A stretch of DNA of 64,000 nucleotides from positions 62,001 through 126,000 of the forward strand of contig NZ_CALXYQ010000004.1 of NCBI RefSeq assembly GCF_944393015.1. Reading direction: 5' to 3'. Source of the DNA: an uncultured Brachyspira sp. (GTDB taxonomy: Bacteria > Spirochaetota > Brachyspiria > Brachyspirales > Brachyspiraceae). Made by a program: the position numbers and the translations under genes. The notes beneath the pieces are model-generated. The model was not told the origin of the DNA. It made no database searches and was given only the letters and a program-made list of their open reading frames with translations. Within the stretch, counting starts at the first letter, position 1; every line of letters starts with the position of its first letter. Positions 43,616-52,561 of the stretch are shown piece after piece.

Positions 43616-45595
43616 ATGAATATACTTGACAATGTGAGCGAAGTTCAAAGAGAAGGAATACTGCATACAGGAAGTCCTTTACTTCTTTTAGCAGGAGCTG
43701 GAAGCGGTAAGACTTTAGTTATTACTAGAAAAATAGCTTATCTTATAAATGAGCTTGAAATAGCTCCTGAAAATATAATGGCTGTAACTTTTACAAATAA
43801 AGCTGCACATGAAATGAAAGAGAGGGTATGCGATTTACTTCCGGATATTAAGCCAAGCAGATTATTTATTAGAACTTTTCACTCTGCATGTTTAAGAATA
43901 TTAAAAGAGAATGCACATTTTCTAGGCTATAAATCTAATTTTCTTATTTTAGATGAAGGCGATAAATCATCAGTTATTAAAAGAATAATGAAAGAGGAGG
44001 AAGTGCCAAAGAGTATATCACAAAAAATTATAACAAGATTTATATCCAATGTGAAAAATGGAATAGATGACGGTATAGTTTTCGATAGAGATATTTTTGA
44101 AAATGTTTATAAAAAATATACAGAGTATGAACTTAATGAAAATGTAATGGACTTTGATGATTTAATTTTAAATACTATAAAATTATTTGAACAAGAAAAT
44201 AAAGTGTTGAATTATTATAGAAACAGATTTAAATATATTTTGGTAGATGAGTTTCAGGACACTAATCCTCAGCAGTATAAATTAATAAAATTATTAACTC
44301 AGGATGCAGAGAATGATTTAACAGTTGTAGGCGATGATGATCAGAGTATATATGCATTCAGAGGTGCAGATGTTTTGAATATACTTGATTTTGAAAAAGA
44401 TTATCCTAATACGAAGATAATTCGTCTTGAAGAGAATTACAGATGTCCTAAAGATATTGTAGAAGCCGCTTTGAGTGTAATAAAAAATAATGCTAATCGT
44501 CATGAAAAGAATGTGTTTTCAAATAAGCCTAATGAGTTTAAAATAGAAAATTGGATTTGCTACAGTGATTTAGAAGAGGCTAGAAGTGTAGTTAATGAAA
44601 TAGAATCTTTATTTGATAACGGATTTGAGGCAAGGGATATTGTTGTATTATTTAGGACTAATAGCCAATCAAGAGCTTATGAAAAGGAGTTAAGGCTTCA
44701 TTCTATAAATTATAAAATAGTTGGCGGTGTAGGATTTTTCGAGCGTATTGAAATAAAAGATGCAATTTCTTTTTTAAGGCTTATGACAGGTTTCGGTGAT
44801 AACTTCAGTGTAAGGCGTACTATAAATGTTCCGCCTAGAGGAATAGGTGAGAAGAGCTTCAGCAATTTTGAAACTTTTGCAAATACAAGAAAATTAACTC
44901 TTTATAATGCTATTGATTATATTGATGAATCAGGACTTTCTAAAAAAGCTATTTTGAATATAAAAGCCTATAAAAATATTATAGAAGAATATGCTGTGAA
45001 AATAAAAGAAGATATTATAAACGAAGAAGGTATTCATATAGAATTATTATTCTTTGACTTTTTAAAAGATATAGATTATTTTTCAATATTTAAAGGCGAT
45101 GGTAATGAGAGGGTAATAACTGCAGAAGAGAATATTAAAGAGCTTTTCAGAGGTTTTTATGATTATAAATCTATGGAGCCTAATGCCACACTCATAACAT
45201 TCTTAGAAGAAAATACTTTATACCGAGATTTAACTACCAATGATGATAAGGAAGATTATGTAACATTGATGACTATTCATAATGCTAAGGGTTTGGAATT
45301 TGATGTGGTATTTATGACTGGAATGGAGCAGGGGGTTTTTCCTCATTATTTTTCGCTTGAAGAAGAGAAAGGCATTGATGAGGAGAGAAGGCTTTGCTAT
45401 GTAGGCATCACAAGGGCAAGGCGTAAGCTTTATCTTACATACTCCAAAAAACGAAGGGTAAGCACTGGTATAATGGAGCAGATTCCTTCTTCATTCTTGA
45501 TGGAGATACCAAAAAAATTAATGCTTATAAAAGAAAAGGCCAATTATTATTCCGGCAGCTATATAGATATAGACGAAGATGCCTTTGATTATTGA
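43616..45595 (+). CDS. UvrD/PcrA/Rep-type DNA helicase
   Basis: 659 residues, superfamily 1A. Motifs in order: Walker A AGAGSGKT (26-33), AVTFTNKAAHEMKERV (Ia), LVDEFQDTNPQQ (II), VVGDDDQSIYAFRGAD (III), LEENYRCP (IV), TIHNAKGLEFDVVFM (V) and YVGITRARRKLYLTYS (VI). It unwinds DNA 3' to 5' in repair and replication restart. It is shorter than typical UvrD (~720) because the C-terminal Tudor-like region is reduced. Alone in its unit. Confidence 0.94.
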   Translation: MNILDNVSEVQREGILHTGSPLLLLAGAGSGKTLVITRKIAYLINELEIAPENIMAVTFTNKAAHEMKERVCDLLPDIKPSRLFIRTFHSACLRILKENAHFLGYKSNFLILDEGDKSSVIKRIMKEEEVPKSISQKIITRFISNVKNGIDDGIVFDRDIFENVYKKYTEYELNENVMDFDDLILNTIKLFEQENKVLNYYRNRFKYILVDEFQDTNPQQYKLIKLLTQDAENDLTVVGDDDQSIYAFRGADVLNILDFEKDYPNTKIIRLEENYRCPKDIVEAALSVIKNNANRHEKNVFSNKPNEFKIENWICYSDLEEARSVVNEIESLFDNGFEARDIVVLFRTNSQSRAYEKELRLHSINYKIVGGVGFFERIEIKDAISFLRLMTGFGDNFSVRRTINVPPRGIGEKSFSNFETFANTRKLTLYNAIDYIDESGLSKKAILNIKAYKNIIEEYAVKIKEDIINEEGIHIELLFFDFLKDIDYFSIFKGDGNERVITAEENIKELFRGFYDYKSMEPNATLITFLEENTLYRDLTTNDDKEDYVTLMTIHNAKGLEFDVVFMTGMEQGVFPHYFSLEEEKGIDEERRLCYVGITRARRKLYLTYSKKRRVSTGIMEQIPSSFLMEIPKKLMLIKEKANYYSGSYIDIDEDAFDY

Positions 45596-45623
45596 TTTTT
45601 TTAATGATTTAAAAATTTAAATT

Positions 45624-45826
45624 AACGCACGGTGAACGGAACTTTATATATAGTTCAAAATTATAATTCATAATCAATTTATATATTTAGTTTTGCTATA
45701 CGTGCGGTGTACAGTCTTTAAATTTAAAATCCGCTTGGGTGGGTTGCTATAAATTCTAATTTAGTATCAAAGAAAATAAATAGTTTTAACTGCAAAATAA
45801 ATTAAAAAACTATAGGGGTGGGGGAT
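45624..45826. repeat. Family C repeat, copy 8 (left half)
   Basis: Arms TTAACGCACGGT (45622) and ACGTGCGGT (45700), CTTGGGTGGG (45734) and GGGGTGGGGGAT (45817). The right half is missing and is replaced by the terminator at 45851. Confidence 0.75.
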
Positions 45827-45850
45827 TTAAATAAACTTTCAAAAAAATAA

Positions 45851-45890
45851 AAAAGCGGTAAAGTATATCACTCTGCCGCTTTTATTTTTT
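45851..45890. terminator. Bidirectional terminator between helicase gene and small-membrane-protein operon
   Basis: AAAAGCGG ... CCGCTTTT hairpin flanked by A- and T-runs on both sides. Confidence 0.8.
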
Positions 45891-45912
45891 AACAATTATT
45901 TATACTATTAAA

Positions 45913-46434
45913 TTATAATTTTTCTAAAACTTTTTTAGCAAATACAGCTCCAAAACCTATAACAGCAACAACAACTACTAATTGGAAAATGCCTTCTATG
46001 ATATCATCTAAATTGTATAACATATAATGCATTCCGAAGAATCTTGAAGATAATATGAATAATCCTATCAATGCCAATACAGCAATTACAGCCATAACTA
46101 TAAATAGGATTTTAGCAGATTTACTGTTTTTTTCTTTAACAACTATAAGATCTTTTTTATTATCATCAGATTCGCTTTCATTTGTTTTTGTTTCTTTATT
46201 ATCTTTAAAATCTATTTTTCTAAATAAAACAATAGCAAACATTATCATTACAGCAAATACTGCTATCTTTAATAATGCCTCTAAAACTTCATCAAAATCA
46301 TGCATCAAATAAAACATATAATACTGCAAACCTAAAAATCTTATAGCCGCTATAAGTAATGCAGCTGCTGCAATAGAAGCAGATATAATTATAAACTTTT
46401 TTGATTTTACTACTGACATTATATTATTTTTCAT
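45913..46434 (-). CDS. Membrane protein with two copies of a shared DD-helix module
   Basis: 173 residues from the ATG at 46434, where GGAGG lies 4 bases upstream; the frame continues to 46461. About four membrane helices. The two halves repeat each other: RFLGLQYYMFYLMHDFDEVLEALLKIA... and RFFGMHYMLYNLDDIIEGIFQLVVV..., each ending in KK or RK, separated by a charged loop (about 80-105). The same module occurs once in each of the two genes upstream. Function unknown. Last of a three-gene operon. Confidence 0.75.
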   Translation of the reverse strand: MKNNIMSVVKSKKFIIISASIAAAALLIAAIRFLGLQYYMFYLMHDFDEVLEALLKIAVFAVMIMFAIVLFRKIDFKDNKETKTNESESDDNKKDLIVVKEKNSKSAKILFIVMAVIAVLALIGLFILSSRFFGMHYMLYNLDDIIEGIFQLVVVVAVIGFGAVFAKKVLEKL

Positions 46435-46457
46435 AATTCCTCCTTTATAAAAATAAA

Positions 46458-47015
46458 TCATCTTATTCTTTTTTTATCATCTTTTAATTTATACTCAGGT
46501 TTTAATTCATAAACTTTTTCGTATCTCGGATCATTTTCTCTGCTGTCTATATTACTTTTTATATTATTTGGAAGTCTTCTCTCTCTTCTGTCATAATCTC
46601 TCATATCATATTCATATCTTATATCTTCTTCTTTTATTCTCTCTCTTCTATTATTTCTTTCATTTCTATAATCATCTTCATAATCATCATAATCTCTATT
46701 ACTTCTCATTCTATTATCATAGTCATCTTCGTAGTCATCATCATCATAATAATCATCTCTTCTTCTCATTTTTCTTCTTCTGCTTGGTTTTCTGTAATCA
46801 TCATCTCTGCTGCTTTTTCTTATTTTTCCTGAAGTATTATCATCTCTCAAAACTTTTTTTATAAAATATATCACAGCCAGTATTACAACAACCATGAGTA
46901 TTAGCTTTATTATATCTTCAATAAAATCGTCTACATCATCTAGTAAATCAAAACAGTATAGATTTGCAGCCATAATCAAATTGAAAATAAAAGCTTTTAA
47001 TCCTAATTTTTTCAT
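46458..47015 (-). CDS. Membrane protein with Arg/Asp/Tyr-rich tail
   Basis: 185 residues. Signal-like N-terminus (MKKLGLKAFIFNLIMAANLYCFD), then the module LLDDVDDFIEDIIKLILMVVV leading into a membrane helix, then a ~120-residue extremely charged tail of Arg, Asp, Tyr and Glu (RRKMRRRDDYYDDDDYEDDYD). The tail is probably disordered and could bind polyanions or form condensates (inference). It shares signal, module and helix with the gene upstream. The plus-strand frame over the tail is only its reverse translation. Confidence 0.75.
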   Translation of the reverse strand: MKKLGLKAFIFNLIMAANLYCFDLLDDVDDFIEDIIKLILMVVVILAVIYFIKKVLRDDNTSGKIRKSSRDDDYRKPSRRRKMRRRDDYYDDDDYEDDYDNRMRSNRDYDDYEDDYRNERNNRRERIKEEDIRYEYDMRDYDRRERRLPNNIKSNIDSRENDPRYEKVYELKPEYKLKDDKKRIR

Positions 47016-47048
47016 TACTTACTTTCTCCCATTAATTTTTCTTATTTA

Positions 47049-47249
47049 TTATCTGTCATCAGAATTATTATCTTTTTTTACATACTTTTTGAATATATAT
47101 ACACATGCTGCTATTATTACTACAATACCAATTATTTTTGCTAAATCATCAAAAATAAAGTCAAAAGTATCTTCTATTAAATCAAAAGAGTATAAATTGG
47201 CAGTCATAATAAAGGCAGATACTAAAGCCATTAAACTTAACTTTTTCAT
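47049..47249 (-). CDS. Small membrane protein, single DD-helix module
   Basis: 66 residues: a signal-like start (MKKLSLMALVSAFIMTANLYSFD) nearly parallel to the next gene, the module LIEDTFDFIFDDLAKIIGIVV, one membrane helix and a short KKDNNSDDR tail. AGGAGG lies upstream. It is the first gene and the minimal form of the three-member paralogous set. Confidence 0.75.
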   Translation of the reverse strand: MKKLSLMALVSAFIMTANLYSFDLIEDTFDFIFDDLAKIIGIVVIIAACVYIFKKYVKKDNNSDDR

Positions 47250-47550
47250 ATTATTACCTCCTTATTAATCCCTTATAATTAAAGTATAGCACATTAAATA
47301 AGTTTTGTAAAGTCAAATTTAAATAAATTTTACAAAAAATACAGTATTGTAAATTAAATGTAAATTAATATGTAATACAAATCATACATTTTAACGCTAT
47401 TTAAAAATAATTTCTTATATATAAAGAATAGAATTTGTGGGTATGTTAATTATTTTAGATAAATATATTCAAATGTAAAAAAAATCATTGATTAATAGTT
47501 AATATAAAATATAATACTTTTAAATAAAAAAATTATATAGGATAACAGCT
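47250..47550. other. Divergent intergenic stretch
   Basis: Divergent starts of the small-membrane-protein operon and oppA. AT-rich; no repeat and no clear operator seen. Confidence 0.5.
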
Positions 47551-49164
47551 ATGAAAAAGATTGTAATTATGATTTTGTCCATAAGCATGATGTTATTATT
47601 TATAGCATGCGGAGGAAAGAAAAATGAAGAAGGAGCTATATATATTAATGTAGGGCCTGAACCTAAGACTATAGACCCTGCTTTAAATTCAACAGTAGAC
47701 GGAAGTATATATATTCAGCATGCTTTTGAAGGTTTGGCTACAAGAGATAAGGATAATAAAATAGTACCGGGTGTTGCTGAGAGTTGGGATATAAGCGAAG
47801 ATGGACTCACTTATACATTTCATATAAGAGATAATGCTAAATGGGCTGATGGAGAAAAGATTACAGCTGAGGATTTTGTTTATTCTTGGCAAAGAGCAGT
47901 TGATCCTGTTACAGCAAGCGAATATGCTTATCAGTTTGAACCAGTATTAAATGCTATGGATGTAAATTCAGGTAAGAAGCCTGTTTCAGAATTGGGAGTT
48001 AAAGCTATAGATGAAAAAACTTTTGAAGTAAAATTGAATGCCCCTACAGCTTATTTTTTAGAACTTGCTGCCTTTCCTACTTTCTATCCAGTTAGAAAAG
48101 ATATGATAGAAGAAAATGGAGATAATTGGACACTTTCTCCAGAAACATATATAGGAAACGGACCTTTTGTTATGACAGAGAGAAGAACTGATGATAGACT
48201 TGTTATGGTAAAAAATACAAATTATTGGAATGCTTCTAATATAGTACCTGAGAAGCTAGTATTTATACTTATGCAAAATGGAACTGCTGCTGTTGCCGGA
48301 ATAAAAGAAGGTTCTTTACATTTTGCTAATAATCCTCCGCTTCAGGATATTGAAAATTTAAAAAGCGAAGGTTTAATGCATATTTCTCCTTATTTAGGTA
48401 CATATTATTATTGTTTGAATATTACTAATGATATATTAAAAGATGCTAGAGTTCGTAAGGCTTTAACTTTGGCTATAGATAGAAATTATTTAGTAGAACA
48501 AGTAACAAGAGCCGGACAGCTTCCTGCAAGTGCTTGGGTTCCTAGCGGAGTAAATGATGTTGAAGGAGCTGATGGAGATTTTAGAAAGGTAGGCGGTGAT
48601 TATTACAGCATAAAACCTGAAGACTATCAAAAGAATTTGGAAGAGGCAAAACAGCTTTTAGCAGATGCTGGTTATCCTAATGGTGAAAATTTCCCTGTTA
48701 TAGAGTTCAAATCAAATTCAGGAGAGCATATACAAATATTTGAAGCAGTTCAGCAGATGTGGAAAGAAGGTCTTGGCATAGATTCTACTATAGCACAGGA
48801 AGAATGGGCTACTTTCCAAACTACAAGACAAGAGAAAAACTATGTTATAGCCCGTCATGGCTGGATAGCAGATTATAATGATCCTATGAGTTTTTTAGGG
48901 GTATTTTTAAGCTATAGCGTGCAGAATAATGGCGGATATTCTAATAAGGCTTATGATGATAAATTAAAACTTGCTATGTCTACAATAGATCAAGATATAA
49001 GAATGAAGGCTATGCATGAGGCAGAAGATATACTTATGGAAGATATGGGATTAATACCGCTTTATTTCTATACTGATCCTATTATGGTTAGTAAGAAGTT
49101 ATCTGATGTTATTTATGATCCTCTTGGAGCTCATAAATTCTATTATGCTAAATTGGCTAAATAA
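47551..49164 (+). CDS. oppA: Oligopeptide-binding lipoprotein (OppA family, SBP family 5)
   Basis: 537 residues, lipobox Cys20 (FIAC). SBP_bac_5 features: GPEPKTIDPALNSTVDG at the mature start, FEGLATRDKDNKIVPGVAESW, the signature segment WADGEKITAEDFVYSWQRAVDP, and the C-terminal GWIADYNDPMSFL typical of OppA. It binds peptides in the periplasm for an Opp permease that is not encoded in this window. Stand-alone gene with its own terminator, as is common for abundant peptide-binding lipoproteins. Confidence 0.93.
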   Translation: MKKIVIMILSISMMLLFIACGGKKNEEGAIYINVGPEPKTIDPALNSTVDGSIYIQHAFEGLATRDKDNKIVPGVAESWDISEDGLTYTFHIRDNAKWADGEKITAEDFVYSWQRAVDPVTASEYAYQFEPVLNAMDVNSGKKPVSELGVKAIDEKTFEVKLNAPTAYFLELAAFPTFYPVRKDMIEENGDNWTLSPETYIGNGPFVMTERRTDDRLVMVKNTNYWNASNIVPEKLVFILMQNGTAAVAGIKEGSLHFANNPPLQDIENLKSEGLMHISPYLGTYYYCLNITNDILKDARVRKALTLAIDRNYLVEQVTRAGQLPASAWVPSGVNDVEGADGDFRKVGGDYYSIKPEDYQKNLEEAKQLLADAGYPNGENFPVIEFKSNSGEHIQIFEAVQQMWKEGLGIDSTIAQEEWATFQTTRQEKNYVIARHGWIADYNDPMSFLGVFLSYSVQNNGGYSNKAYDDKLKLAMSTIDQDIRMKAMHEAEDILMEDMGLIPLYFYTDPIMVSKKLSDVIYDPLGAHKFYYAKLAK

Positions 49165-49190
49165 TAAAATTAATTTATTTTTATAATATT

Positions 49191-49234
49191 AAAGGCGGAT
49201 TTTATTAAATTTTAGAATAAATCCGTCTTTATTT
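49191..49234 (+). terminator. Intrinsic terminator after oppA
   Basis: AAAGGCGGATTT / AAATCCGTCTTT stem with one wobble. Confidence 0.75.
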
Positions 49235-49323
49235 ATGTAATTTTCTATATTAGACATTTTTTTAAATTTGTCTTTTTTCTAAAAAATGTTATTATATTAA
49301 TAAAAAGTATTTGGAGGTTTGTT

Positions 49324-49641
49324 ATGTTATTAAAGGAAAGAAATGGACTTTATAGAGGTAAAGCAACAATAAAAAATTTTCTTAGTTTTGATATTGATAT
49401 AGAAGCTTTAGTAGATGAGAAAGGTGATATAAAGGTAACTACTATAGCACCTATAGTTGGTAAGATAAGTCATAGTATATCTTTGGGTGCTGATTATGAT
49501 AAAGATGATTATGATATGAAATTTGGCGAGGATATTTTTCATATAAAATTTGATTCTAATAATTCTATAGAGATAGAATTACCTGAAAAAATTAATGGAA
49601 GTTTAATAGTAACTAGAAATGTTGTTTTAAATAGAGCATAA
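49324..49641 (+). CDS. Small cytoplasmic protein of unknown function
   Basis: 105 residues, beta-rich, no signal or membrane segment; TTGGAGG lies 6 bases before the ATG. The pattern of alternating strands (LYRGKATIKNFLSFDIDIEALVDEKGDIKVTTIAPIVG) suggests a small barrel or a PilZ-like fold, but no motif confirms it. Single gene with its own terminator. Confidence 0.7.
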   Translation: MLLKERNGLYRGKATIKNFLSFDIDIEALVDEKGDIKVTTIAPIVGKISHSISLGADYDKDDYDMKFGEDIFHIKFDSNNSIEIELPEKINGSLIVTRNVVLNRA

Positions 49642-49646
49642 AATAA

Positions 49647-49684
49647 AAAATCAGTTCTTTAAATATATTAAAAGAACTGATTTT
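49647..49684 (+). terminator. Intrinsic terminator
   Basis: AAAATCAGTTCTTT / AAAGAACTGATTTT, a 14-bp stem. Confidence 0.85.
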
Positions 49685-49796
49685 CATCTATTTGTATAGA
49701 AAAAAGTTTTATTGTAAATAAAAAAAATCTTATTTGCTTTGTTTAATTGTAATAAGTGATATATAAACTTTGGTAAATGGTATATAATTAGGGTAT

Positions 49797-49870
49797 TGGG
49801 CCAGCAGGGACTTGAACCCCGGACCCGATGATTATGAGTCATCTGCTCTAACCGACTGAGCTACTGGCCC
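49797..49870 (-). tRNA. tRNA with anticodon CAU (tRNA-Met elongator, or tRNA-Ile2)
   Basis: 74 bases, no encoded CCA. Acceptor stem GGGCCAG / CTGGCCC with discriminator A, D-arm TAGCTCAGTCGGTTAGAGCA, anticodon stem GATGA / TCATC around CTCATAA, T-arm with GGTTCAAGTCC. CAU with this body fits elongator tRNA-Met; the lysidine-modified tRNA-Ile2 has the same gene anticodon and cannot be excluded by eye. The initiator form is unlikely because it lacks the GGG/CCC anticodon stem. Confidence 0.95.
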
Positions 49871-49905
49871 CTAGTTCTTAAGAAAAATCTTCTTTCGATT
49901 TGAGT

Positions 49906-49933
49906 ATTATAAAATAATTAGAAAAAAAGTCAA
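49906..49933 (-). promoter_or_regulatory. Promoter of the tRNA gene
   Basis: On the minus strand, TTGACT (49933-49928), spacer 16, TATAAT (49911-49906), 36 bases before the mature 5' end. Confidence 0.8.
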
Positions 49934-50074
49934 TACTTAAATGATATTTTTTTTGTTTTTTAATATAAATTCAATATTAAATACTTTTTTATACTTTTAC
50001 TATTGACTTATAGCAATAAATTTACATAATAAGTTATTATATAGTAAAAAATACATGAAGGGAGTATGTTTATT

Positions 50075-50902
50075 ATGAAGGTTGACAAAGTTTATTCAAT
50101 ATATTATAGTGCCACTGGTACTACTCAAAAGATAGTTTCTTATATAGGTGAAAATATAGCAAAGAAACTTAATGTTGAATTTGAAAAGTATAATTTTACC
50201 TTGCCAAAGAAAAGGGAAGGGGTATTGGAGTTTAAAGAAAATGATTTGGTAATATGCGGAACTCCTACTTATGCCGGAAGAATACCTAATGTTATGCTTC
50301 CATACTACAAGAATAACATTAAAGCTAATGGAGCTTTAGCTATACCGGTTGTATTATATGGAAATAGAAATTTCGATGACTCTTTAATAGAGCTTAGAAA
50401 TACTATGCAGGAAAATGGTTTCTATACTATAGCAGGAGCTGGTTTTATTGGTGAGCATGCTTTTTCTTATGTGCTTGGTGCTGGAAGGCCTGATGACAAA
50501 GATATGGCTATTGCTGCAGAATTTGTAGACAAAGTTGTTGAAAAAATTAAAAATATGACTGATATTCCTAAAGAGCCTATTAAAGTGAGAGGAAATGATC
50601 CTATTCGTCCTTATTATATGCCTAAAGATAAAAATGAGCATGCTATAGATATATTAAAAGTTAAGCCTAAAGTAGATACTTCAAAATGTACTAACTGTAA
50701 AACTTGTGCTCATGTATGTCCTTTGGCTTCTATTGATTTTAATGACATTACACAATATGTTGGCAAATGTATCAAATGCGGTGCTTGTATTAAGAAATGT
50801 CCTGAGCATTGCAGATATTATGATGATGAGGGTTTCTTATACCATCAGCATGACTTAGAAGATGAGTTTAAAAGAAGAGCAGAGCCTGAATTATTCTATT
50901 AA
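50075..50902 (+). CDS. EFR1-type flavodoxin-ferredoxin fusion
   Basis: 275 residues from the ATG at 50075, 10 bases after GGGAG; an ATG at 50066 sits almost on that site. The N-terminal flavodoxin-like domain (YYSATGTTQKIV phosphate loop, GTPTYAGRIPN) is followed by two 4Fe-4S motifs near the C-terminus, CTNCKTCAHVCP and CIKCGACIKKCP. This family transfers electrons in anaerobes; its partner is unknown. Cytoplasmic, single gene with its own terminator. Confidence 0.9.
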   Translation: MKVDKVYSIYYSATGTTQKIVSYIGENIAKKLNVEFEKYNFTLPKKREGVLEFKENDLVICGTPTYAGRIPNVMLPYYKNNIKANGALAIPVVLYGNRNFDDSLIELRNTMQENGFYTIAGAGFIGEHAFSYVLGAGRPDDKDMAIAAEFVDKVVEKIKNMTDIPKEPIKVRGNDPIRPYYMPKDKNEHAIDILKVKPKVDTSKCTNCKTCAHVCPLASIDFNDITQYVGKCIKCGACIKKCPEHCRYYDDEGFLYHQHDLEDEFKRRAEPELFY

Positions 50903-50929
50903 TATTTAATTTATAATTAAGTAAAAAAT

Positions 50930-50957
50930 AAGCCCTGAAATTATTCAGGGCTTTTTA
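50930..50957 (+). terminator. Intrinsic terminator after EFR1 gene
   Basis: AAGCCCTGAA / TTCAGGGCTT and a T-run. Confidence 0.9.
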
Positions 50958-50987
50958 TTTATATTCTATAACTTAAAACTTAAAAAA

Positions 50988-51644
50988 TTATTCTTCTTCT
51001 GATGAGTCGCTGTCGTCTTCTTCTGTATTTCCGGAGGCCTCTCTCAATACTTGTTTTATGGCATCGAATATTTCTCTTGCTTTTACCTTAGTTACATCTG
51101 ATGTTTTAGTTTTTTTAGTAATAGATGCTTTCTTTAATATCATATCGCCATATACATTGCCTATTCCGCTTAATATTAAAGGGTTTTTTATGAGCTTTTC
51201 TACTGTAGTGTCATTATCTGCTAATAACTGACAGAATAAATTATAATTGAATTGTTTAGTGAGAGGATCATATCCTATTTGCGGCATTGTTGTGGAATCT
51301 TTCCAAATAGGTATTATTTTAGTTATTTCATTTTTATCATTACCGTCATCTACAACAAAGAAATTTCCATGATCGGTTTCCAATTTTAATATGCTGTTTT
51401 CATAATCATCATCTTCAGTTAATACAAATGAGCCGTTTGGACCTAAGTCTACAAGCATAGCATCTTGAGAAAACTGAAAATGCATGTATCCGCCGTATCT
51501 TAGAACATCTATTATTTTCTGTCCTTCTATATCTTCCATTTCTTTGTATTGTTTATCTATGGCTACTATTTTATTTATATAAGAATAGCAAATTTCACCT
51601 TTTATTGAGTTTATTAATGTAATTAAATTTGGCAGTTCTTTCAT
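50988..51644 (-). CDS. Fpg/Nei-like protein with H2TH region, lacking the catalytic proline
   Basis: 218 residues from the ATG at 51644, chosen because the start MKELPNLITLINSIKG then aligns with the MPELPEVETxxxxL of Fpg/MutM. The beta-sandwich part and an H2TH-like helix pair (FCQLLADNDTTVEKLIKNPLILSGIGNVYGDMILKKASI) fit the family. The N-terminal nucleophile Pro is Lys, and the C-terminal zinc finger is replaced by an acidic tail (EEDDSDSSEEE). It is probably a DNA-binding relative without glycosylase activity, or a different-chemistry enzyme (inference). A weak AGGA lies 12 bases upstream; longer starts are possible. Confidence 0.65.
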   Translation of the reverse strand: MKELPNLITLINSIKGEICYSYINKIVAIDKQYKEMEDIEGQKIIDVLRYGGYMHFQFSQDAMLVDLGPNGSFVLTEDDDYENSILKLETDHGNFFVVDDGNDKNEITKIIPIWKDSTTMPQIGYDPLTKQFNYNLFCQLLADNDTTVEKLIKNPLILSGIGNVYGDMILKKASITKKTKTSDVTKVKAREIFDAIKQVLREASGNTEEDDSDSSEEE

Positions 51645-51734
51645 AACTTCTAATCTTCCTAATAGTATTATGTTTACTTTATATTTTAGCATGAAAGAAA
51701 AAAAAATCAAATTTTATAATATAACTATAGGGGT

Positions 51735-52125
51735 ATATTATGAATTTAGGCGGGAGTTATCATTTCTAAATTCGTATTTAGATAAAATAAATTTAAAATT
51801 TTATAGTAAAATATTTAAGAAAAGATGGTGTGGTATGTAAATAAAGTTTAAAACTTTAATTACATTTGCCCACCCTTTAGATTTATTATTAAAATATAAA
51901 ATTTTTATTTTTTATTTATATATTACTTAAATCAGATTATTTTGAATCCCACCCAAGATTTTTTTAAATTTATTGCTGAAGCTAGATTATTTGTATATTA
52001 AAATGCAATATACCGAACGTACGTTGTACTTTGAATAAAGAAAGTCAATACCGTTCGGGACTAGTACTGGGTGGGTGCTGTAATTTCTAAGAACGCATTA
52101 AAGATAAAATAAATTAAAATTTCAT
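51735..52125. repeat. Family C repeat, copy 9 (variant arms)
   Basis: TTAGGCGGGAGTTATCATTTC (51746), a centre with GTTTAAAAC, TGCCCACCCTTTAG (51867) and ATCCCACCCAAG (51946). The arms here read CCGAACGTACG (52013) and ACCGTTCGGG (52051), a compensating change from CGCACGG/CCGTGCG that keeps the pairing. CTGGGTGGGTGCTG (52067) begins another left half. Confidence 0.7.
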
Positions 52126-52159
52126 AGTAAATATTGAATAAAAAATATCGTGGGAATTA

Positions 52160-52505
52160 GAATATACTGAAAAATTTTTAACTTTATCAATTTTTTTATT
52201 CAACTTTTTCCAGCCGCAAAAAGTTGCAAAAAGTGCAAGTATAAAATTAGTATTAAATAATAGTAAAATTGTTTTACCTGTAATATAAATTATCAGTTTA
52301 AGCTCAAATATTAGCCTTTCGCAAACCGTATCCAAGTCTGTAAAGGATATAGATTCTTTGAGGCAATACCATACCTAAAGGTACTCCTTTCAGTCGCAGC
52401 ACTTCCTTAGGTTGCAAAAGAAGTGGAGTTCGGGACAAAGCCCTGAAAATATTTTAAATTTAAAAAAATGATTTCTGACAAAATATAGTTGTTTAGGTAT
52501 AAATT
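52160..52505 (-). repeat. Family B repeat, Y and X units on the minus strand
   Basis: Read on the minus strand: Y unit (ACCTAAACAAC, TTTGTCA, GGGCTTTGTCCC, CACTTCTTTTGC) then X unit with CTTGCACTTTTTGCAAC, TTTTTGCGGCTGG, ending near TTTTTCAGTATA at 52160. A 73-codon frame over X resembles the one at 7151-7390 but has no supported start. Confidence 0.7.
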
Positions 52506-52506
52506 A

Positions 52507-52541
52507 AAAAGCCTGCATTTGATTAATACAAACACAGGCTT
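52507..52541 (-). terminator. Intrinsic terminator of purA
   Basis: On the minus strand AAGCCTGTGTTTG / CAAATGCAGGCTT then TTTTT. Confidence 0.85.
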
Positions 52542-52561
52542 AGTAATTTATATTTTATAAA

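Noticed and set aside
46568-46864. 98-codon plus-strand frame rich in His, Leu and Phe
   Set aside because: It is the reverse translation of the Arg/Asp/Tyr-rich tail encoded on the minus strand; no ribosome-binding site.
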